Positions 9,601-18,323 of a stretch of 64,000 nt of DNA are shown here, piece by piece. Position 1 is the first letter of the stretch; every line of letters starts with the position of its first letter. The DNA is from Bacteroidales bacterium (lineage in GTDB: Bacteria; Bacteroidota; Bacteroidia; Bacteroidales; UBA7960), in contig SKRM01000030.1 in assembly GCA_007118495.1 (NCBI GenBank), positions 28,042 to 92,041 of the forward strand, given 5' to 3'. A program made the translations under genes and the position numbers. The notes beneath the pieces are model-generated. The model was not told the DNA's origin, made no database searches, and saw only the letters and a program-made list of their open reading frames with translations.

Positions 9601-9776
9601 ATTATTTTCGGTTTACAGGAGCAAAGGCCAACATGATTGAAAGCAAAAAACAAGAAAGCTTGTTTATGATGCAAAGAATGGCTCACATAGCCGATATATT
9701 CGATCTTGAAGAAACGGCCGAACGTGCCGCTGATTACTTTGAAACGTATTATCAATTGTGGATCAGTGGATACTGA
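6678..9776 (+). CDS. DUF2723 membrane protein, TMEM260-like glycosyltransferase candidate
   Basis: About 1032 residues from ATG 6678 (MEERLF); the ATG at 6654 is an alternative, while the frame extends to 6558 with little sense. The N-terminal third has about a dozen membrane helices. The family signature SFWDAGERIAVSYKLQIGHP follows the first helix and has the acidic D/E pair expected in the first loop of GT-C enzymes. A long soluble part follows, ending with TPR-like helices (about 900-1000: ALLEENKPDSAVAVLDRALE). DUF2723 is related to human TMEM260, an O-mannosyltransferase; in Bacteroidota a role in protein O-glycosylation is plausible but inferred. It stands alone between tRNA-Gln and rimP. 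Confidence 0.8.
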   Translation: MEERLFNKTNIIIGWVLFAFATIIFLLSIEPTVSFWDAGERIAVSYKLQIGHPPGAPLYQMLARVFSLFSFGEVSRVALCINAMSAVAGGLAVMFLFWTINILSRKLLGDKELTLSRAMVVFGSGLVGALTLTFSDSFWFTAVEAEVYVTSVFLTAFVFWAILKWEARAHEPDANKWLVLIFYIIGLSIGVHLLNLLAIPAIVFVYYFKKYNTTTRGVLITSVVAIALLYFIQSILIPGLLNLDWQFERFFVNSLGLPFHSGTIAFFVVLTAGIIYGLYITQKRKKVVWNTILLAFTFIVIGYSSFFMLVIRSNAHVPINENAPKDALAMKAYLGREQYGAWPLLYGQYYNAPVIEMEDGSPVWGKNRETGRYEIINPRTGLEPVFDPQFTTVFPRMYSSRSLHVQGYENWGNISGRPVRTRMPDGSFETINKPTFGENLRFFFAHQVGHMYVRYLMWNFSGRQNDIQGHGSPLEGNWITGIRFIDELRLGPQSDLPESMTSNRAYNRYYMLPFLLGVIGFLYQLKRRPGDALVLGLLFFMTGLAIIIYLNQTPYQPRERDYSYIGSFYAFSIWVGLGVMALADSLFRKMKGKTPEQMEKTARLSAGLVALVCLLLVPVHMARENWDDHDRSGRYGTRDVAINYLESCAPNAIIFTNGDNDTFPLWYAQEVEGIRTDIKVVNMSLLNTDWYIDNMMRRKTYDAEPLKFSFDPIQYRDGTRDYVFIDRRLEGYHDLRRLMEFVGDDRTQTRIRTRRGLEDFIPTNRFRLPVDSAKVVANGTVAPEDAHLIVDAVEWTYPGQGLGKNHLMALDFIAQNNWERPVYFAITTGSETYMGLEPYFQLEGMAYRLVPIRTDSEQGDPARINTRILYDNLMNKFQWGNMTDPSVYLNEDHRRLTVSFRNVFQRLAEALLEENKPDSAVAVLDRALEIMPEYNVPYNYFNLLMAEHYLAAGEINKASGIIDRMVDIHGENLTYYFRFTGAKANMIESKKQESLFMMQRMAHIADIFDLEETAERAADYFETYYQLWISGY

Positions 9777-9869
9777 CAACCGAAACTGCTTTCAGCCTTT
9801 GGGGTTTCTCTATATGTTGCTAATGTGCTAAAAAACAGTTATTTTTTTTTATGGTAAAATAATTTTGCT

Positions 9870-9877
9870 TACATTTG
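9870..9877 (+). promoter_or_regulatory. -7 box TACATTTG of the rimP-nusA-infB operon
   Basis: Matches TAnnTTTG in a T-rich context 70 bases before the rimP start, giving a leader of roughly 65 bases. No clear -33 TTTG is visible. Confidence 0.5.
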
Positions 9878-9906
9878 CACTGCAAAATTGATTTTGCCGG
9901 GAGAGA

Positions 9907-9927
9907 AAGGGGGCAGACAGTCCCCTT
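9907..9927 (+). promoter_or_regulatory. rimP leader hairpin
   Basis: In the untranslated leader an AAGGGGG run pairs with TCCCCTT around a 7-base loop (CAGACAG), allowing one G-T pair. It ends 20 bases before the rimP ATG. A leader hairpin could serve autoregulation of this translation-factor operon; function is inferred. Confidence 0.35.
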
Positions 9928-9947
9928 CTTTATTGGGACTATATCAT

Positions 9948-10421
9948 ATGATTGATAAACAGCAGGTAATAGAATTGGTTGATGATTATCTGGGCAACGG
10001 ACCGCTCTTTCTTGTTTCTGTGAGGGTGAGTACGCAGAACCGGATTCTTATCCTGGTTGACGGCGACCAGGGTGTCAATATATCTGATTGTGTTAAACTG
10101 AGTCGCCACATAGAGTCCAGTCTGGATCGGGAACAAGAAGATTTTGAACTGCAAGTCTCATCAGTTGGTGTCGGACAACCGCTTCAGCTGGCACGTCAGT
10201 ATAGGAATAATGAGGGCAGAAGGCTCGAGGTTACGAATACACAGGGTGAAAAGCTTAGTGGAAAGCTTATTGAAGTATCAGATGAAGGAATAGGGCTTGA
10301 AAGAGACAAGCCCCAAAAGGGTAAAAAAAGAAAAAAAGAAATTGAAACCGATGCTGAGGCAAGGGTTTTTGTGCCCTTCAGTCAAATAGCTGAAGCCAAG
10401 GTTCAGGTCTCATTCAAATAG
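9948..10421 (+). CDS. rimP: Ribosome maturation factor RimP
   Basis: A 157-residue cytoplasmic protein needed for maturation of the 30S subunit. Family features are the N-terminal alpha/beta domain (RVSTQNRILILVDGDQGVNI, then DCVKLSRHIESSLD) and FELQVSSVGVGQPL (normally SSPGxxxPL; the P is replaced by V here), followed by an SH3-like domain with a lysine-rich insert (PQKGKKRKKE). I choose ATG 9948 (MIDKQQ) because an open frame to 9888 would include the leader hairpin. It is first in the classical rimP-nusA-infB order, 59 bases before nusA. Confidence 0.92.
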   Translation: MIDKQQVIELVDDYLGNGPLFLVSVRVSTQNRILILVDGDQGVNISDCVKLSRHIESSLDREQEDFELQVSSVGVGQPLQLARQYRNNEGRRLEVTNTQGEKLSGKLIEVSDEGIGLERDKPQKGKKRKKEIETDAEARVFVPFSQIAEAKVQVSFK

Positions 10422-10480
10422 TTGCAGGGCTTGGAGAAATAGCCTGCTTGTAATAAACTTACATTAATTGCATACAGACA

Positions 10481-11716
10481 ATGGAAACTATTAATTTGGT
10501 TGAGTCGTTTTCGGAATTCAAGGAATTCAAGAACATTGACCGCTCTACCATGATGTTGATCCTTGAGGATGTTTTTGGTACCATGCTTGAGAAAAAATAT
10601 GGATCAGCAGATAATTTTGATATCATTGTAAACATTGACAAGGGAGACCTTGAGGTGTGGCGCAACCGTGTTATTGTTGAAGATGCTGAGGTCACAGATG
10701 AAAACTCACAGATCGCCTATTCAGATGCCATAAAGATTGAGCCAGACTTTGAGATAGGAGAGGAAGTGTCTGAGCCGGTCAGAATGAGTGATTTTGGAAG
10801 GAGAGAGATTCTTGCCATCAGGCAGAATCTTGCATCCAAAATTCTGGAGCTTGAAAAAGACAGTGTGTATAAAAAATACCAGGCATGTATAGGTGACCTG
10901 GTAACTGCTGAAGTTTATCAGGTTTGGAAAAAAGAGATACTTGCCCTTGATGATGAAGATATCGAACTCATCTTGCCAAAATCTGAACAAATCCCTTCGG
11001 ATTTTTACCGTAAGGGTGATACAGTCCGTGCGGTAGTGTCAAGGGTAGAAATCAAAAACAACAATCCCCTGATCATTATTAGCCGTACTTCACCAACATT
11101 CCTTGCAAGGTTGTTTGAGCAGGAAGTGCCTGAAGTTTATGATGGATTGATCACCATTAAAAAAATTGTCAGGGTGCCAGGCGAAAGAGCAAAGGTAGCC
11201 GTTGAGTCATACGATGACCGTATTGATCCGGTTGGTGCCTGTGTAGGGATGAAAGGATCACGCATACACGGAATTGTCAGAGAATTGCGCAACGAGAATA
11301 TCGATGTGATCAATTATACCACTAACCCAACACTGTATATTTCGAGGGCATTAAGCCCTGCAAAGATCAGCTCAATTCAGATCGACGAAGAAAACAAGCG
11401 GGCTGAAGTGTTCCTCAAACCCGACCAGGTTTCACTGGCCATAGGGAAAGGAGGTTTCAACATTAAGCTGGCAGGCAGCCTGACCGGATACGAAATAGAC
11501 GTTTACCGTGAAACGGATGTGGATGGTGAAGATGTTGACCTTGTTGAATTTGGCGATGAAATTGAAAGCTGGATTATTGATGAACTCAAGAAAGTTGGCT
11601 GTGATACGGCAAAAAGCGTACTGAATCTGACCGTAGCAGATCTTGTAAACAGAACTGATCTGGAACAAGAAACAGTTGAGGAGGTTATGCGCATACTAAG
11701 GGCAGAGTTTGAATAA
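10481..11716 (+). CDS. nusA: Transcription termination/antitermination protein NusA
   Basis: A 411-residue RNA polymerase-binding factor. Order of domains: N-terminal polymerase-binding domain (1-130), S1 domain (about 135-200, GDLVTAEVYQVWKKE to PLIIISRTSP), KH1 (YDDRIDPVGACVGMKGSRI) and KH2 (QVSLAIGKGGFNIKLA), then a short C-terminal helix-hairpin region (LKKVGCDTAKSVLNLTVADL). The length is normal for Bacteroidota, which lack the long acidic C-terminal repeats of E. coli NusA. It is cotranscribed with rimP and infB; infB starts 62 bases downstream. Confidence 0.95.
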   Translation: METINLVESFSEFKEFKNIDRSTMMLILEDVFGTMLEKKYGSADNFDIIVNIDKGDLEVWRNRVIVEDAEVTDENSQIAYSDAIKIEPDFEIGEEVSEPVRMSDFGRREILAIRQNLASKILELEKDSVYKKYQACIGDLVTAEVYQVWKKEILALDDEDIELILPKSEQIPSDFYRKGDTVRAVVSRVEIKNNNPLIIISRTSPTFLARLFEQEVPEVYDGLITIKKIVRVPGERAKVAVESYDDRIDPVGACVGMKGSRIHGIVRELRNENIDVINYTTNPTLYISRALSPAKISSIQIDEENKRAEVFLKPDQVSLAIGKGGFNIKLAGSLTGYEIDVYRETDVDGEDVDLVEFGDEIESWIIDELKKVGCDTAKSVLNLTVADLVNRTDLEQETVEEVMRILRAEFE

Positions 11717-11778
11717 AACACAATAAATTTATACCGGTTTAACCGGCTCTATCAAAGATTGATAACCGAAAGCTTTAT

Positions 11779-14700
11779 ATGACTGAAGGGACCAAAACTC
11801 GAAGATTAAGCAAAGTTGCCAGGGAGTTTAATATTGGATTGACAACTATCGTTGACTTTTTAAAGAAAAAAGGCATCCAGGTTGAGAACAATCCAAATGC
11901 TAAAATATCTCCTGAAGCTTATGAGCTTTTATTTCAGGAGTTTCAAAGTGAAAAAAACCTGAAAGAGGCTACCCGTAAGGCAGGCCTGAACATTCTCAAG
12001 AGAGAGGCCATTTCCATTGACAAAGACAAACAGGAAGCGGAATCAGTAAAAGACGATGCTGACGACAAGGAAAAAGAGCTCTTTATTACTGATATGAAAG
12101 CTGCCGTAGAACCTAAAAAAGCTGAATCGGAAGAGAAGGTTGTCGATAAAGTTGAAGACAAGGTTGAAGACAAGGTTGAAGACAAAGTTGAAGACAAGGT
12201 TGAAGACAAAGTTGAAGACAAAGTTGAAGACAAAGTTGAAGACAAGGTTGAAGACAAAGTTGAAGATAAAACTGTAGAGAAAGCTGAACCTAAGGCTAAG
12301 GATGAGAAAGAGGAAGGGCTGAAAACTGAGGCCAGGGCCCAGGATAAAGCTGGGGATGAACCTGTTGCTGAGCCCAAAGAGGCTGAAAAACAGGAATCGG
12401 CCAAAGAAGAAGAAAAGGCAGAAGACAAGCCTAAGAATGGCCTGGGATTGCGCATCGTTGGTAAAATGGAACTTGAGGACAAAAAGAAGGGCAAAAAGTC
12501 AAAAGCCAAAAAAGAAACTGAAAAGACAGCCGCTGAAGAAAAGAAGGAGGCCGTCGAAGAAGATAAGCCAGTGGAACAAAAGGAAGAAAAGCCTGCTGAG
12601 CATCCTGAGCCTCCTGCCATAGAAAAAGAAGAAAAAGAGGATAAAAAAGATGAAGAGGCAAAAGAAATAAGCCCGCATCACAAAACACAATTCAAGAAAC
12701 TGGAAGGTCCTACCATTCTCGGTAAGATGGATTTGCCCGCACCCAAGGAACCATCCAAAAAGCCCGTGGCCTCATCCAGTGATCCGAACAAATCAAAAAA
12801 GAGAAAGCGCAAGCGCATTAAAAAAGAAAAGGGGCCTGAGGTACCACCCGACACCCAGGGAAAAGTTGCTGAAAGGCCCGATTCTGCAAGACATAAAAGA
12901 CCTGTAAAAAAAGAGACAGTCCGGCCCGAAGTTACCGAAGAGGAGATTTCACGCCAGATCAGAGAAACCCTTGCTAACCTGAGTGGTACAGGCAAATCAA
13001 AAGCTGCAAAGCACCGCCGGATGAAGCGAGACATTGTTCAGCAACAGAAAGAAAAAGAAAGGGAACAGGCAGCATCAGAACAAAAGACCCTCGAGGTAAC
13101 AGAATTTATTTCAGCAGCCGAGTTGGCCAATATGATGAATGTATCGGTTAACGAAATAATCTCTACCTGTATGTCACTGGGCTTGTTTGTTTCAATAAAC
13201 CAACGCCTTGACGCTGAAACTATTACCATCGTGGCAGATGAGTTTGGTTTTGATGTTAAGTTTGTGAGTGCAGATTCTCAGGACTCCATCGAAGAAGAAG
13301 AAGATGATCCGGCCCAGCTTGCTGAACGGGCCCCCATTGTTACCGTCATGGGACACGTAGACCACGGAAAAACCTCACTGCTTGACCAGATCAGGCATTC
13401 AAACATCATTGCCGGTGAGGCTGGTGGAATTACCCAGCATATTGGTGCTTACGCTGTTGAACTTGAAGGCGAAAGATCCATAACCTTTTTGGATACACCC
13501 GGACACGAAGCATTTACTGCCATGCGTGCCAGGGGAGCAAAGGTGACGGATGTGGCCATTATCGTAGTTGCTGCCGATGACTCTGTGATGCCCCAAACGG
13601 TTGAGGCCATAAATCATGCCCAGGCTGCGGGTGTCCCCATTGTTATTGCCATTAATAAGATTGACAAGGAAAATGCGGCACCTGAAAAGGTAAAGGAAGA
13701 GCTGGCACAATTGAATATTCTGGTTGAAGACTGGGGTGGTAAATTTCAAAGCCAGGAAATATCTGCCAAGGCTGGAACCAATATTGACGCACTGCTTGAA
13801 AAGGTGTTGCTTGAATCTGAATTGCTTGAGCTAAAGGCCAATGCATCAAAAAAAGCTTCCGGAACAGTTATTGAATCTGCCCTGGACAAGGGAAGAGGCT
13901 ATATTGCTACCATATTGGTTCAGAATGGTACGCTCAGAATCGGAGATATTGTAGTGGCAGGAATTACCCATGGTCGTGTAAAGGCCATGTTCAATGAAAG
14001 AGGGCACAGGGTTACAGAGGCAGGTCCTTCTACTCCTGTATTGATTCTCGGATTGGACGGGGCACCCCAGGCTGGTGATACATTCAATGTCATGCAGTCA
14101 GAGAGTGAAGCGAAGAATATAACCAACAAGCGACACCAACTTTTCAGAGAACAAGGCTTAAGAACCCAGAAGCATATTACCCTTGATGAAATTGGTCGCC
14201 GGATTGCCATTGGCGACTTCAAAGAGTTGAACATCATTGTTAAGGGTGATGTAGACGGATCGGTTGAAGCTTTAAGTGATTCTTTATTGAAGCTTTCCAC
14301 CGACGAAATCCAGGTGAATATAATCCACAAAGCCGTAGGTGCTGTTACCGAAGGTGACGTGCTTCTGGCTTCTGCATCCAATGCCATTATCATCGGATTC
14401 CAGGTCAGGCCATCTGTGGCTGCGAGAAAACTCGCAGAGCAGGAGCAGATTGACATCAGGCTCTATAGTGTTATTTACAATGCCATAAGTGAGATAAAAT
14501 CGGCCATCGAAGGTATGTTGTCACCTGAAATTGAAGAACGGATTTTGGCCAACCTTGAAGTAAGAGATGTGTTTAAAATCACCAAGGTGGGTACTGTGGC
14601 AGGTTGTATGGTGCTCGATGGAAAGATACACAGAAATTCAAGTATCAGGCTTATTCGTGATGGAATCGTGGTTTATACAGGCCATCTTGGGTCACTAAAG

Positions 14701-14835
14701 CGCTTCAAGGATGATGTCAAAGAGGTTTCGTCAGGCTATGAATGTGGTCTGAACATAGATCGGTTTAACGATATAAAGGTTGGAGATATCATTGAAGCTT
14801 TTGAGACAATTGAGATTGCACGTAAACTTGATTAA
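11779..14835 (+). CDS. infB: Translation initiation factor IF-2
   Basis: A 1018-residue GTPase that brings fMet-tRNA to the 30S subunit. The N-terminal IF2N motif ([20 protein letters not shown]) is followed by a very long Lys/Glu-rich linker (about 70-420) that includes ten VEDK repeats at 12151-12270. The G domain starts near residue 520: G1 GHVDHGKTS, switch [11 protein letters not shown]3 [10 protein letters not shown]4 NKID, G5 SAK; then domains II, III and C2 ([20 protein letters not shown]). All GTPase motifs are intact. The long charged linker is usual in Bacteroidota, although the pure tandem repeat is striking. Confidence 0.97.
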   Translation: MTEGTKTRRLSKVAREFNIGLTTIVDFLKKKGIQVENNPNAKISPEAYELLFQEFQSEKNLKEATRKAGLNILKREAISIDKDKQEAESVKDDADDKEKELFITDMKAAVEPKKAESEEKVVDKVEDKVEDKVEDKVEDKVEDKVEDKVEDKVEDKVEDKVEDKTVEKAEPKAKDEKEEGLKTEARAQDKAGDEPVAEPKEAEKQESAKEEEKAEDKPKNGLGLRIVGKMELEDKKKGKKSKAKKETEKTAAEEKKEAVEEDKPVEQKEEKPAEHPEPPAIEKEEKEDKKDEEAKEISPHHKTQFKKLEGPTILGKMDLPAPKEPSKKPVASSSDPNKSKKRKRKRIKKEKGPEVPPDTQGKVAERPDSARHKRPVKKETVRPEVTEEEISRQIRETLANLSGTGKSKAAKHRRMKRDIVQQQKEKEREQAASEQKTLEVTEFISAAELANMMNVSVNEIISTCMSLGLFVSINQRLDAETITIVADEFGFDVKFVSADSQDSIEEEEDDPAQLAERAPIVTVMGHVDHGKTSLLDQIRHSNIIAGEAGGITQHIGAYAVELEGERSITFLDTPGHEAFTAMRARGAKVTDVAIIVVAADDSVMPQTVEAINHAQAAGVPIVIAINKIDKENAAPEKVKEELAQLNILVEDWGGKFQSQEISAKAGTNIDALLEKVLLESELLELKANASKKASGTVIESALDKGRGYIATILVQNGTLRIGDIVVAGITHGRVKAMFNERGHRVTEAGPSTPVLILGLDGAPQAGDTFNVMQSESEAKNITNKRHQLFREQGLRTQKHITLDEIGRRIAIGDFKELNIIVKGDVDGSVEALSDSLLKLSTDEIQVNIIHKAVGAVTEGDVLLASASNAIIIGFQVRPSVAARKLAEQEQIDIRLYSVIYNAISEIKSAIEGMLSPEIEERILANLEVRDVFKITKVGTVAGCMVLDGKIHRNSSIRLIRDGIVVYTGHLGSLKRFKDDVKEVSSGYECGLNIDRFNDIKVGDIIEAFETIEIARKLD
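12151..12270 (+). repeat. Ten 12-bp tandem repeats inside infB
   Basis: Ten in-frame copies of a 12-base unit (gttgaagacaar) encode VEDK x10. Copies differ almost only in the last base (AAG or AAA), so the array is young. Gain or loss of a unit keeps the frame. Confidence 0.95.
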
Positions 14836-14840
14836 CATAA

Positions 14841-16145
14841 ATGATCAATATTGCCTTTGATTACAAGCAGGCACTTGCCTTTGTGGGTGAGACAGAGATA
14901 AGTTTGTTTGAGAAAGAGACAGCGCTTCACCGCAAAAATATTTACAACCGCACCGGTGCAGGGCACGACTATCTTGGCTGGGTTGACCTGCCCGGGCAAG
15001 TCAGTGAAGAACTGATTCAATCTATTGAGACAACTGCAGCCAGACTGAGGGCCATCGCCGATGTGGTTGTGGTTGTCGGGATCGGCGGATCATATCTTGG
15101 TTCCAGGGCAATTATTGAGGCATTGTCTGAACCCTTTCCTGCACATAATGCTAAGGCTGCCCAAATTGTGTTTGCCGGACACCATCTGGATGAAGACTAT
15201 CTCCATGATTTACTTGCCTGGCTTGATGATAAGCGGTATGCCGTGATTGTAATTTCAAAGTCGGGAACCACCACCGAACCTGCCATTGCATTTCGTTTGT
15301 TAAAGGCACACCTTGAATTAAAAACAGGCGTCAGTGAGGCTGCATCACGAATTATTGCCATTACCGACGCATCAAAGGGAGCATTGAAGCAGCTTGCCGA
15401 CAGTCAGTCTTATACTACCTATGAAATTCCCGACGATGTGGGAGGGCGCTATTCGGTGCTGACAGCGGTTGGTCTGCTTCCCATTGCTGTGGCCGGCTTC
15501 GATATCAGAAAGCTTTTAAGCGGAGCCCTTTCCATGGCTGAATTTCTTCGCAATGAGGATAAACTAAGCCGGCATCCTGCAGCTTTGTACGCTGTTTTGC
15601 GAAACATCCTTTACAGAAAGGGTAGAAATACCGAAATATTGACATCCTATAAGCCGTCACTTTATTATTTAGCCGAATGGTGGAAACAACTCTTTGGTGA
15701 GAGTGAGGGGAAAGAAGGTAAAGGAATATTCCCTGCAAGTGTAAGCTTTACAACTGACCTGCACTCAATGGGGCAATACATTCAAGAGGGGCACAGAAAT
15801 ATATTCGAAACTGTACTTTGGGTTGAAAAAGACAAAAGGCAACTAAATATTCCTGAAGATAGCTCTGACCTCGATGGTTTAAACTATCTGTCCGGAGAGC
15901 GGATAGGTTTTGTGAATAAGATGGCCATGCGTGGAACCATGATGGCTCATCTTGAAGGAGGAGTTCCCAATATGGCCATAAACTTGCCTGAAATAAATGA
16001 GCAGAACCTGGGAGAGTTGATTTACTTTTTTGAAATGGCATGTGCAATCAGCGGTTATATTCTCGGGGTCAATCCATTTGACCAGCCAGGTGTTGAAGCA
16101 TATAAAAAGAAAATGTTCGGATTATTGGGCAAACCGGGCTATTGA
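14841..16145 (+). CDS. pgi: Glucose-6-phosphate isomerase
   Basis: A 434-residue cytoplasmic enzyme interconverting glucose-6-phosphate and fructose-6-phosphate. Motifs: [16 protein letters not shown], phosphate-binding [10 protein letters not shown], the catalytic region [28 protein letters not shown] and the C-terminal [12 protein letters not shown]. The short length matches the form in Bacteroidota and Firmicutes rather than the 550-residue E. coli form. It starts five bases after the infB stop, so it may be cotranscribed with the translation operon. Its stop overlaps the tdk stop from the other strand by 7 bp. Confidence 0.95.
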   Translation: MINIAFDYKQALAFVGETEISLFEKETALHRKNIYNRTGAGHDYLGWVDLPGQVSEELIQSIETTAARLRAIADVVVVVGIGGSYLGSRAIIEALSEPFPAHNAKAAQIVFAGHHLDEDYLHDLLAWLDDKRYAVIVISKSGTTTEPAIAFRLLKAHLELKTGVSEAASRIIAITDASKGALKQLADSQSYTTYEIPDDVGGRYSVLTAVGLLPIAVAGFDIRKLLSGALSMAEFLRNEDKLSRHPAALYAVLRNILYRKGRNTEILTSYKPSLYYLAEWWKQLFGESEGKEGKGIFPASVSFTTDLHSMGQYIQEGHRNIFETVLWVEKDKRQLNIPEDSSDLDGLNYLSGERIGFVNKMAMRGTMMAHLEGGVPNMAINLPEINEQNLGELIYFFEMACAISGYILGVNPFDQPGVEAYKKKMFGLLGKPGY

Positions 16146-16705
16146 TTAAAGCATTCTCTGCACAAAGGTTCATATGCTTCAGTTTCTCCCAACAAAACAA
16201 GTTTTTCGCCAGGTACTATGCGGTGACTGTATTGCGCCAGACTGCCGCATCTGACACAAATGGCGTGGACCTTGGTAATGTATTCAGCCATAGCCAGCAA
16301 AGCAGGCATGGGGCCGAAAGGCTTTCCTTTAAAGTCCATATCAAGCCCTGCTACTATAACCCTGATACCCTGATTGGCCAGTTGGCCGCATACCTCAGGA
16401 AGCCCATCATCAAAAAATTGTGCCTCGTCAATGCCGACTACATCCACAGCGTTTGCCATTAAAAGAATATTGCCAGATGCAGGTACGGGGGTAGACATAA
16501 TCTCGTTGGCGTCATGCGATACCACTTTTTCTTCGTCATACCTGGTGTCGACGCCAGGCTTGAATATTTCAACCGACAACCTGGCAATGCGGGCACGTTT
16601 GAGTCTGCGAATGAGTTCTTCAGTTTTTCCGGAAAACATACTTCCACATATGACTTCAATCCAGCCTCTTCGTCGTGAGCGGTCAAGCTCGTTTTCCAGA
16701 AACAT
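16139..16705 (-). CDS. tdk: Thymidine kinase
   Basis: A 188-residue type II thymidine kinase for pyrimidine salvage. It has the P-loop [11 protein letters not shown] (about 22-32), the [11 protein letters not shown]alker B region (about 88-98), the lasso segment [14 protein letters not shown], and zinc-binding cysteines CVRCGS and CRECF. The substrate loop is complete. It converges with pgi with a 7-bp stop overlap and is divergent from the next conserved gene at 16841, with 135 bases between that contain only weak TACCTTTA and TAACTTTA boxes on the + strand. Confidence 0.95.
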   Translation of the reverse strand: MFLENELDRSRRRGWIEVICGSMFSGKTEELIRRLKRARIARLSVEIFKPGVDTRYDEEKVVSHDANEIMSTPVPASGNILLMANAVDVVGIDEAQFFDDGLPEVCGQLANQGIRVIVAGLDMDFKGKPFGPMPALLAMAEYITKVHAICVRCGSLAQYSHRIVPGEKLVLLGETEAYEPLCRECFNQ

Positions 16706-16840
16706 AAGACATTTTTTTCGTTAATCTTGTTACCTTTACACGGAAATTACCAGGGACTTTGTCCCACAAAAATAAACAATAACTTTACATCGTTTCCCAT
16801 TCCGGTGTGAGAATCACATTCAAAATTCTTTGTTGTAGAT

Positions 16841-17629
16841 ATGAACCAGGAAGAATTGAAAGAAAGCATCAGCCGTTTGCTTGAAAATATTACCAGTCAT
16901 GCACAAATGATGGATGAGAAAAACGGCGACCTTACCCTTGATATTGATATGGTTAAGGAGGACTTGAGAGAGCTTTACCGGCTCTTTGATAAGTTCCTGA
17001 TTTTGAATCGCGAATCACAGGAGGCCACTCCTGACCCTATGCCACAACAAGAAAATGAAATTGATTCGGTAGCTGAAGATTCTCAAAAAGAGGTTCCCAA
17101 AAAAGAAGACCCACCCCCTGCACCATTGACTGAAAAACCTGTCGAAAAACCTGTCGAAAAACCTGTCGAAAAACCTGTCGAAAAACCTGTCGAAAAACCT
17201 GTCGAAAAAGAAAAATCTTCTACATCAGCAACGCCTACAGGTAAAACCGTCATTGATTTGCTGTCATCATATGAAAACCAAACCATTGCCGACAGGTACA
17301 TTTCGCAAGATGATAACAGCCTGCACAACCGAATTTCTTCAAACAAAGAAGACAGAAGCATTGGTGCGCGTATGCAGCAGCATCCCATCAATAGTCTCAA
17401 GGATGTTATTGGGGTAAATGAAAAATTCTTGTTCATCAATGAATTGTTTCAGGGAAACATCCAGGCGTATAATGAATCCATTGCCCGATTAAATGAAATG
17501 GAAACCCTCAGAACAGCGTTTGATTACCTGAATGAACTGGGTGCTGCATTCGATTGGGATGCCAAAAGATCGGCCACGACCATTGAAAAGTTTGCCAATT
17601 ACGTGCAGAGACGGCATATGAATCAATAA
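16841..17629 (+). CDS. Conserved Bacteroidota protein with KPVE repeats, function unknown
   Basis: A 262-residue protein without signal peptide or membrane helix. The N-terminal 60 residues are helical and acidic, then comes a proline/glutamate/lysine linker with six KPVE repeats (17135-17206), and a conserved C-terminal region (about 155-262: SLKDVIGVNEKFLFINELF, NESIARLNEMETLRTAFDYL, SATTIEKFANYVQRRH). The C-terminal block is the sort found in many Bacteroidota proteins of unknown role. rsmI begins 13 bases after its stop, so the two are likely cotranscribed. I do not assign a function. Confidence 0.75.
   Translation: MNQEELKESISRLLENITSHAQMMDEKNGDLTLDIDMVKEDLRELYRLFDKFLILNRESQEATPDPMPQQENEIDSVAEDSQKEVPKKEDPPPAPLTEKPVEKPVEKPVEKPVEKPVEKPVEKEKSSTSATPTGKTVIDLLSSYENQTIADRYISQDDNSLHNRISSNKEDRSIGARMQQHPINSLKDVIGVNEKFLFINELFQGNIQAYNESIARLNEMETLRTAFDYLNELGAAFDWDAKRSATTIEKFANYVQRRHMNQ
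17135..17206 (+). repeat. Six 12-bp tandem repeats inside the 16841 gene
   Basis: Six identical in-frame copies of aaacctgtcgaa encode the KPVE repeat of the linker. Perfect identity implies very recent expansion or ongoing slippage. Confidence 0.95.
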
Positions 17630-17642
17630 AAGGGATTTGCCC

Positions 17643-18323
17643 ATGGCAGGAAAATTTTTTCTGGTGCCCACTCCTGTAGGGAATCTCGAAGACCTTACAT
17701 TCAGAGCGTTGCGTATTCTCCGCGAGGTTGATTTTGTCCTTACTGAAGACACCCGAATTACCACCCGTCTGCTGCAGCATTATAGCATAACAGCCAGGAT
17801 GATTCCTTTTCATCAACACAACGAACACAAATCACTTTTATCGGTAATTGAAAAATTACAGGCCGGACAAAATCTGGCCATGGTTTCAGATGCTGGTACG
17901 CCTGGTATTTCAGATCCGGGGTTTCTGATTGTGAGGGAGTGTGTAAAAATGGGTGTTGATGTTGAATGCTTACCCGGACCCACAGCATTTGTGCCAGCAC
18001 TGGTTGCAAGTGGAATTCCCTGTGACCGTTTTCTGTTTGAGGGCTTTTTGCCCGTAAAGAAGGGCCGGAAGTCACGTATTGAATCACTGGCAGGGGAGAC
18101 CCGAACCATGGTGTTTTATGAGTCACCTCACAGGCTGGTGAAAACCTTGACTGACCTTGCCCTCGTTTTTGGAGGTGATCGTCAGGCTTGTGTGTCAAGA
18201 GAGATTAGCAAAATCTATGAAGAGCATGCCAGGGGAAGCCTCGATGATTTGTGTGCTGACTTTTCTGGCAGAGCAACCGTAAAGGGTGAGATCACCCTGG
18301 TTGTTTCAGGTCTAATCGTCTAG
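17643..18323 (+). CDS. rsmI: 16S rRNA (cytidine-1402-2'-O)-methyltransferase
   Basis: A 226-residue SAM-dependent enzyme that methylates the ribose of C1402 in the decoding centre. Family motifs: [18 protein letters not shown] at the N-terminus, [29 protein letters not shown] (SAM site), [28 protein letters not shown] and [14 protein letters not shown] 17643 (MAGKFF) fits the family; an in-frame TTG at 17637 is less likely. It lacks the extra C-terminal helices of E. coli RsmI, as is usual in this phylum. Its stop overlaps the lepA stop by 12 bp on the opposite strand. Confidence 0.95.
   Translation: MAGKFFLVPTPVGNLEDLTFRALRILREVDFVLTEDTRITTRLLQHYSITARMIPFHQHNEHKSLLSVIEKLQAGQNLAMVSDAGTPGISDPGFLIVRECVKMGVDVECLPGPTAFVPALVASGIPCDRFLFEGFLPVKKGRKSRIESLAGETRTMVFYESPHRLVKTLTDLALVFGGDRQACVSREISKIYEEHARGSLDDLCADFSGRATVKGEITLVVSGLIV

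Noticed and set aside
11943..12620. 225-codon serine/threonine-rich open frame on the - strand
   Set aside because: It is the antisense of the Lys/Glu-rich linker of infB (GAA/AAG codons read as TTC/CTT); the repeat keeps it free of stops. No start signals.
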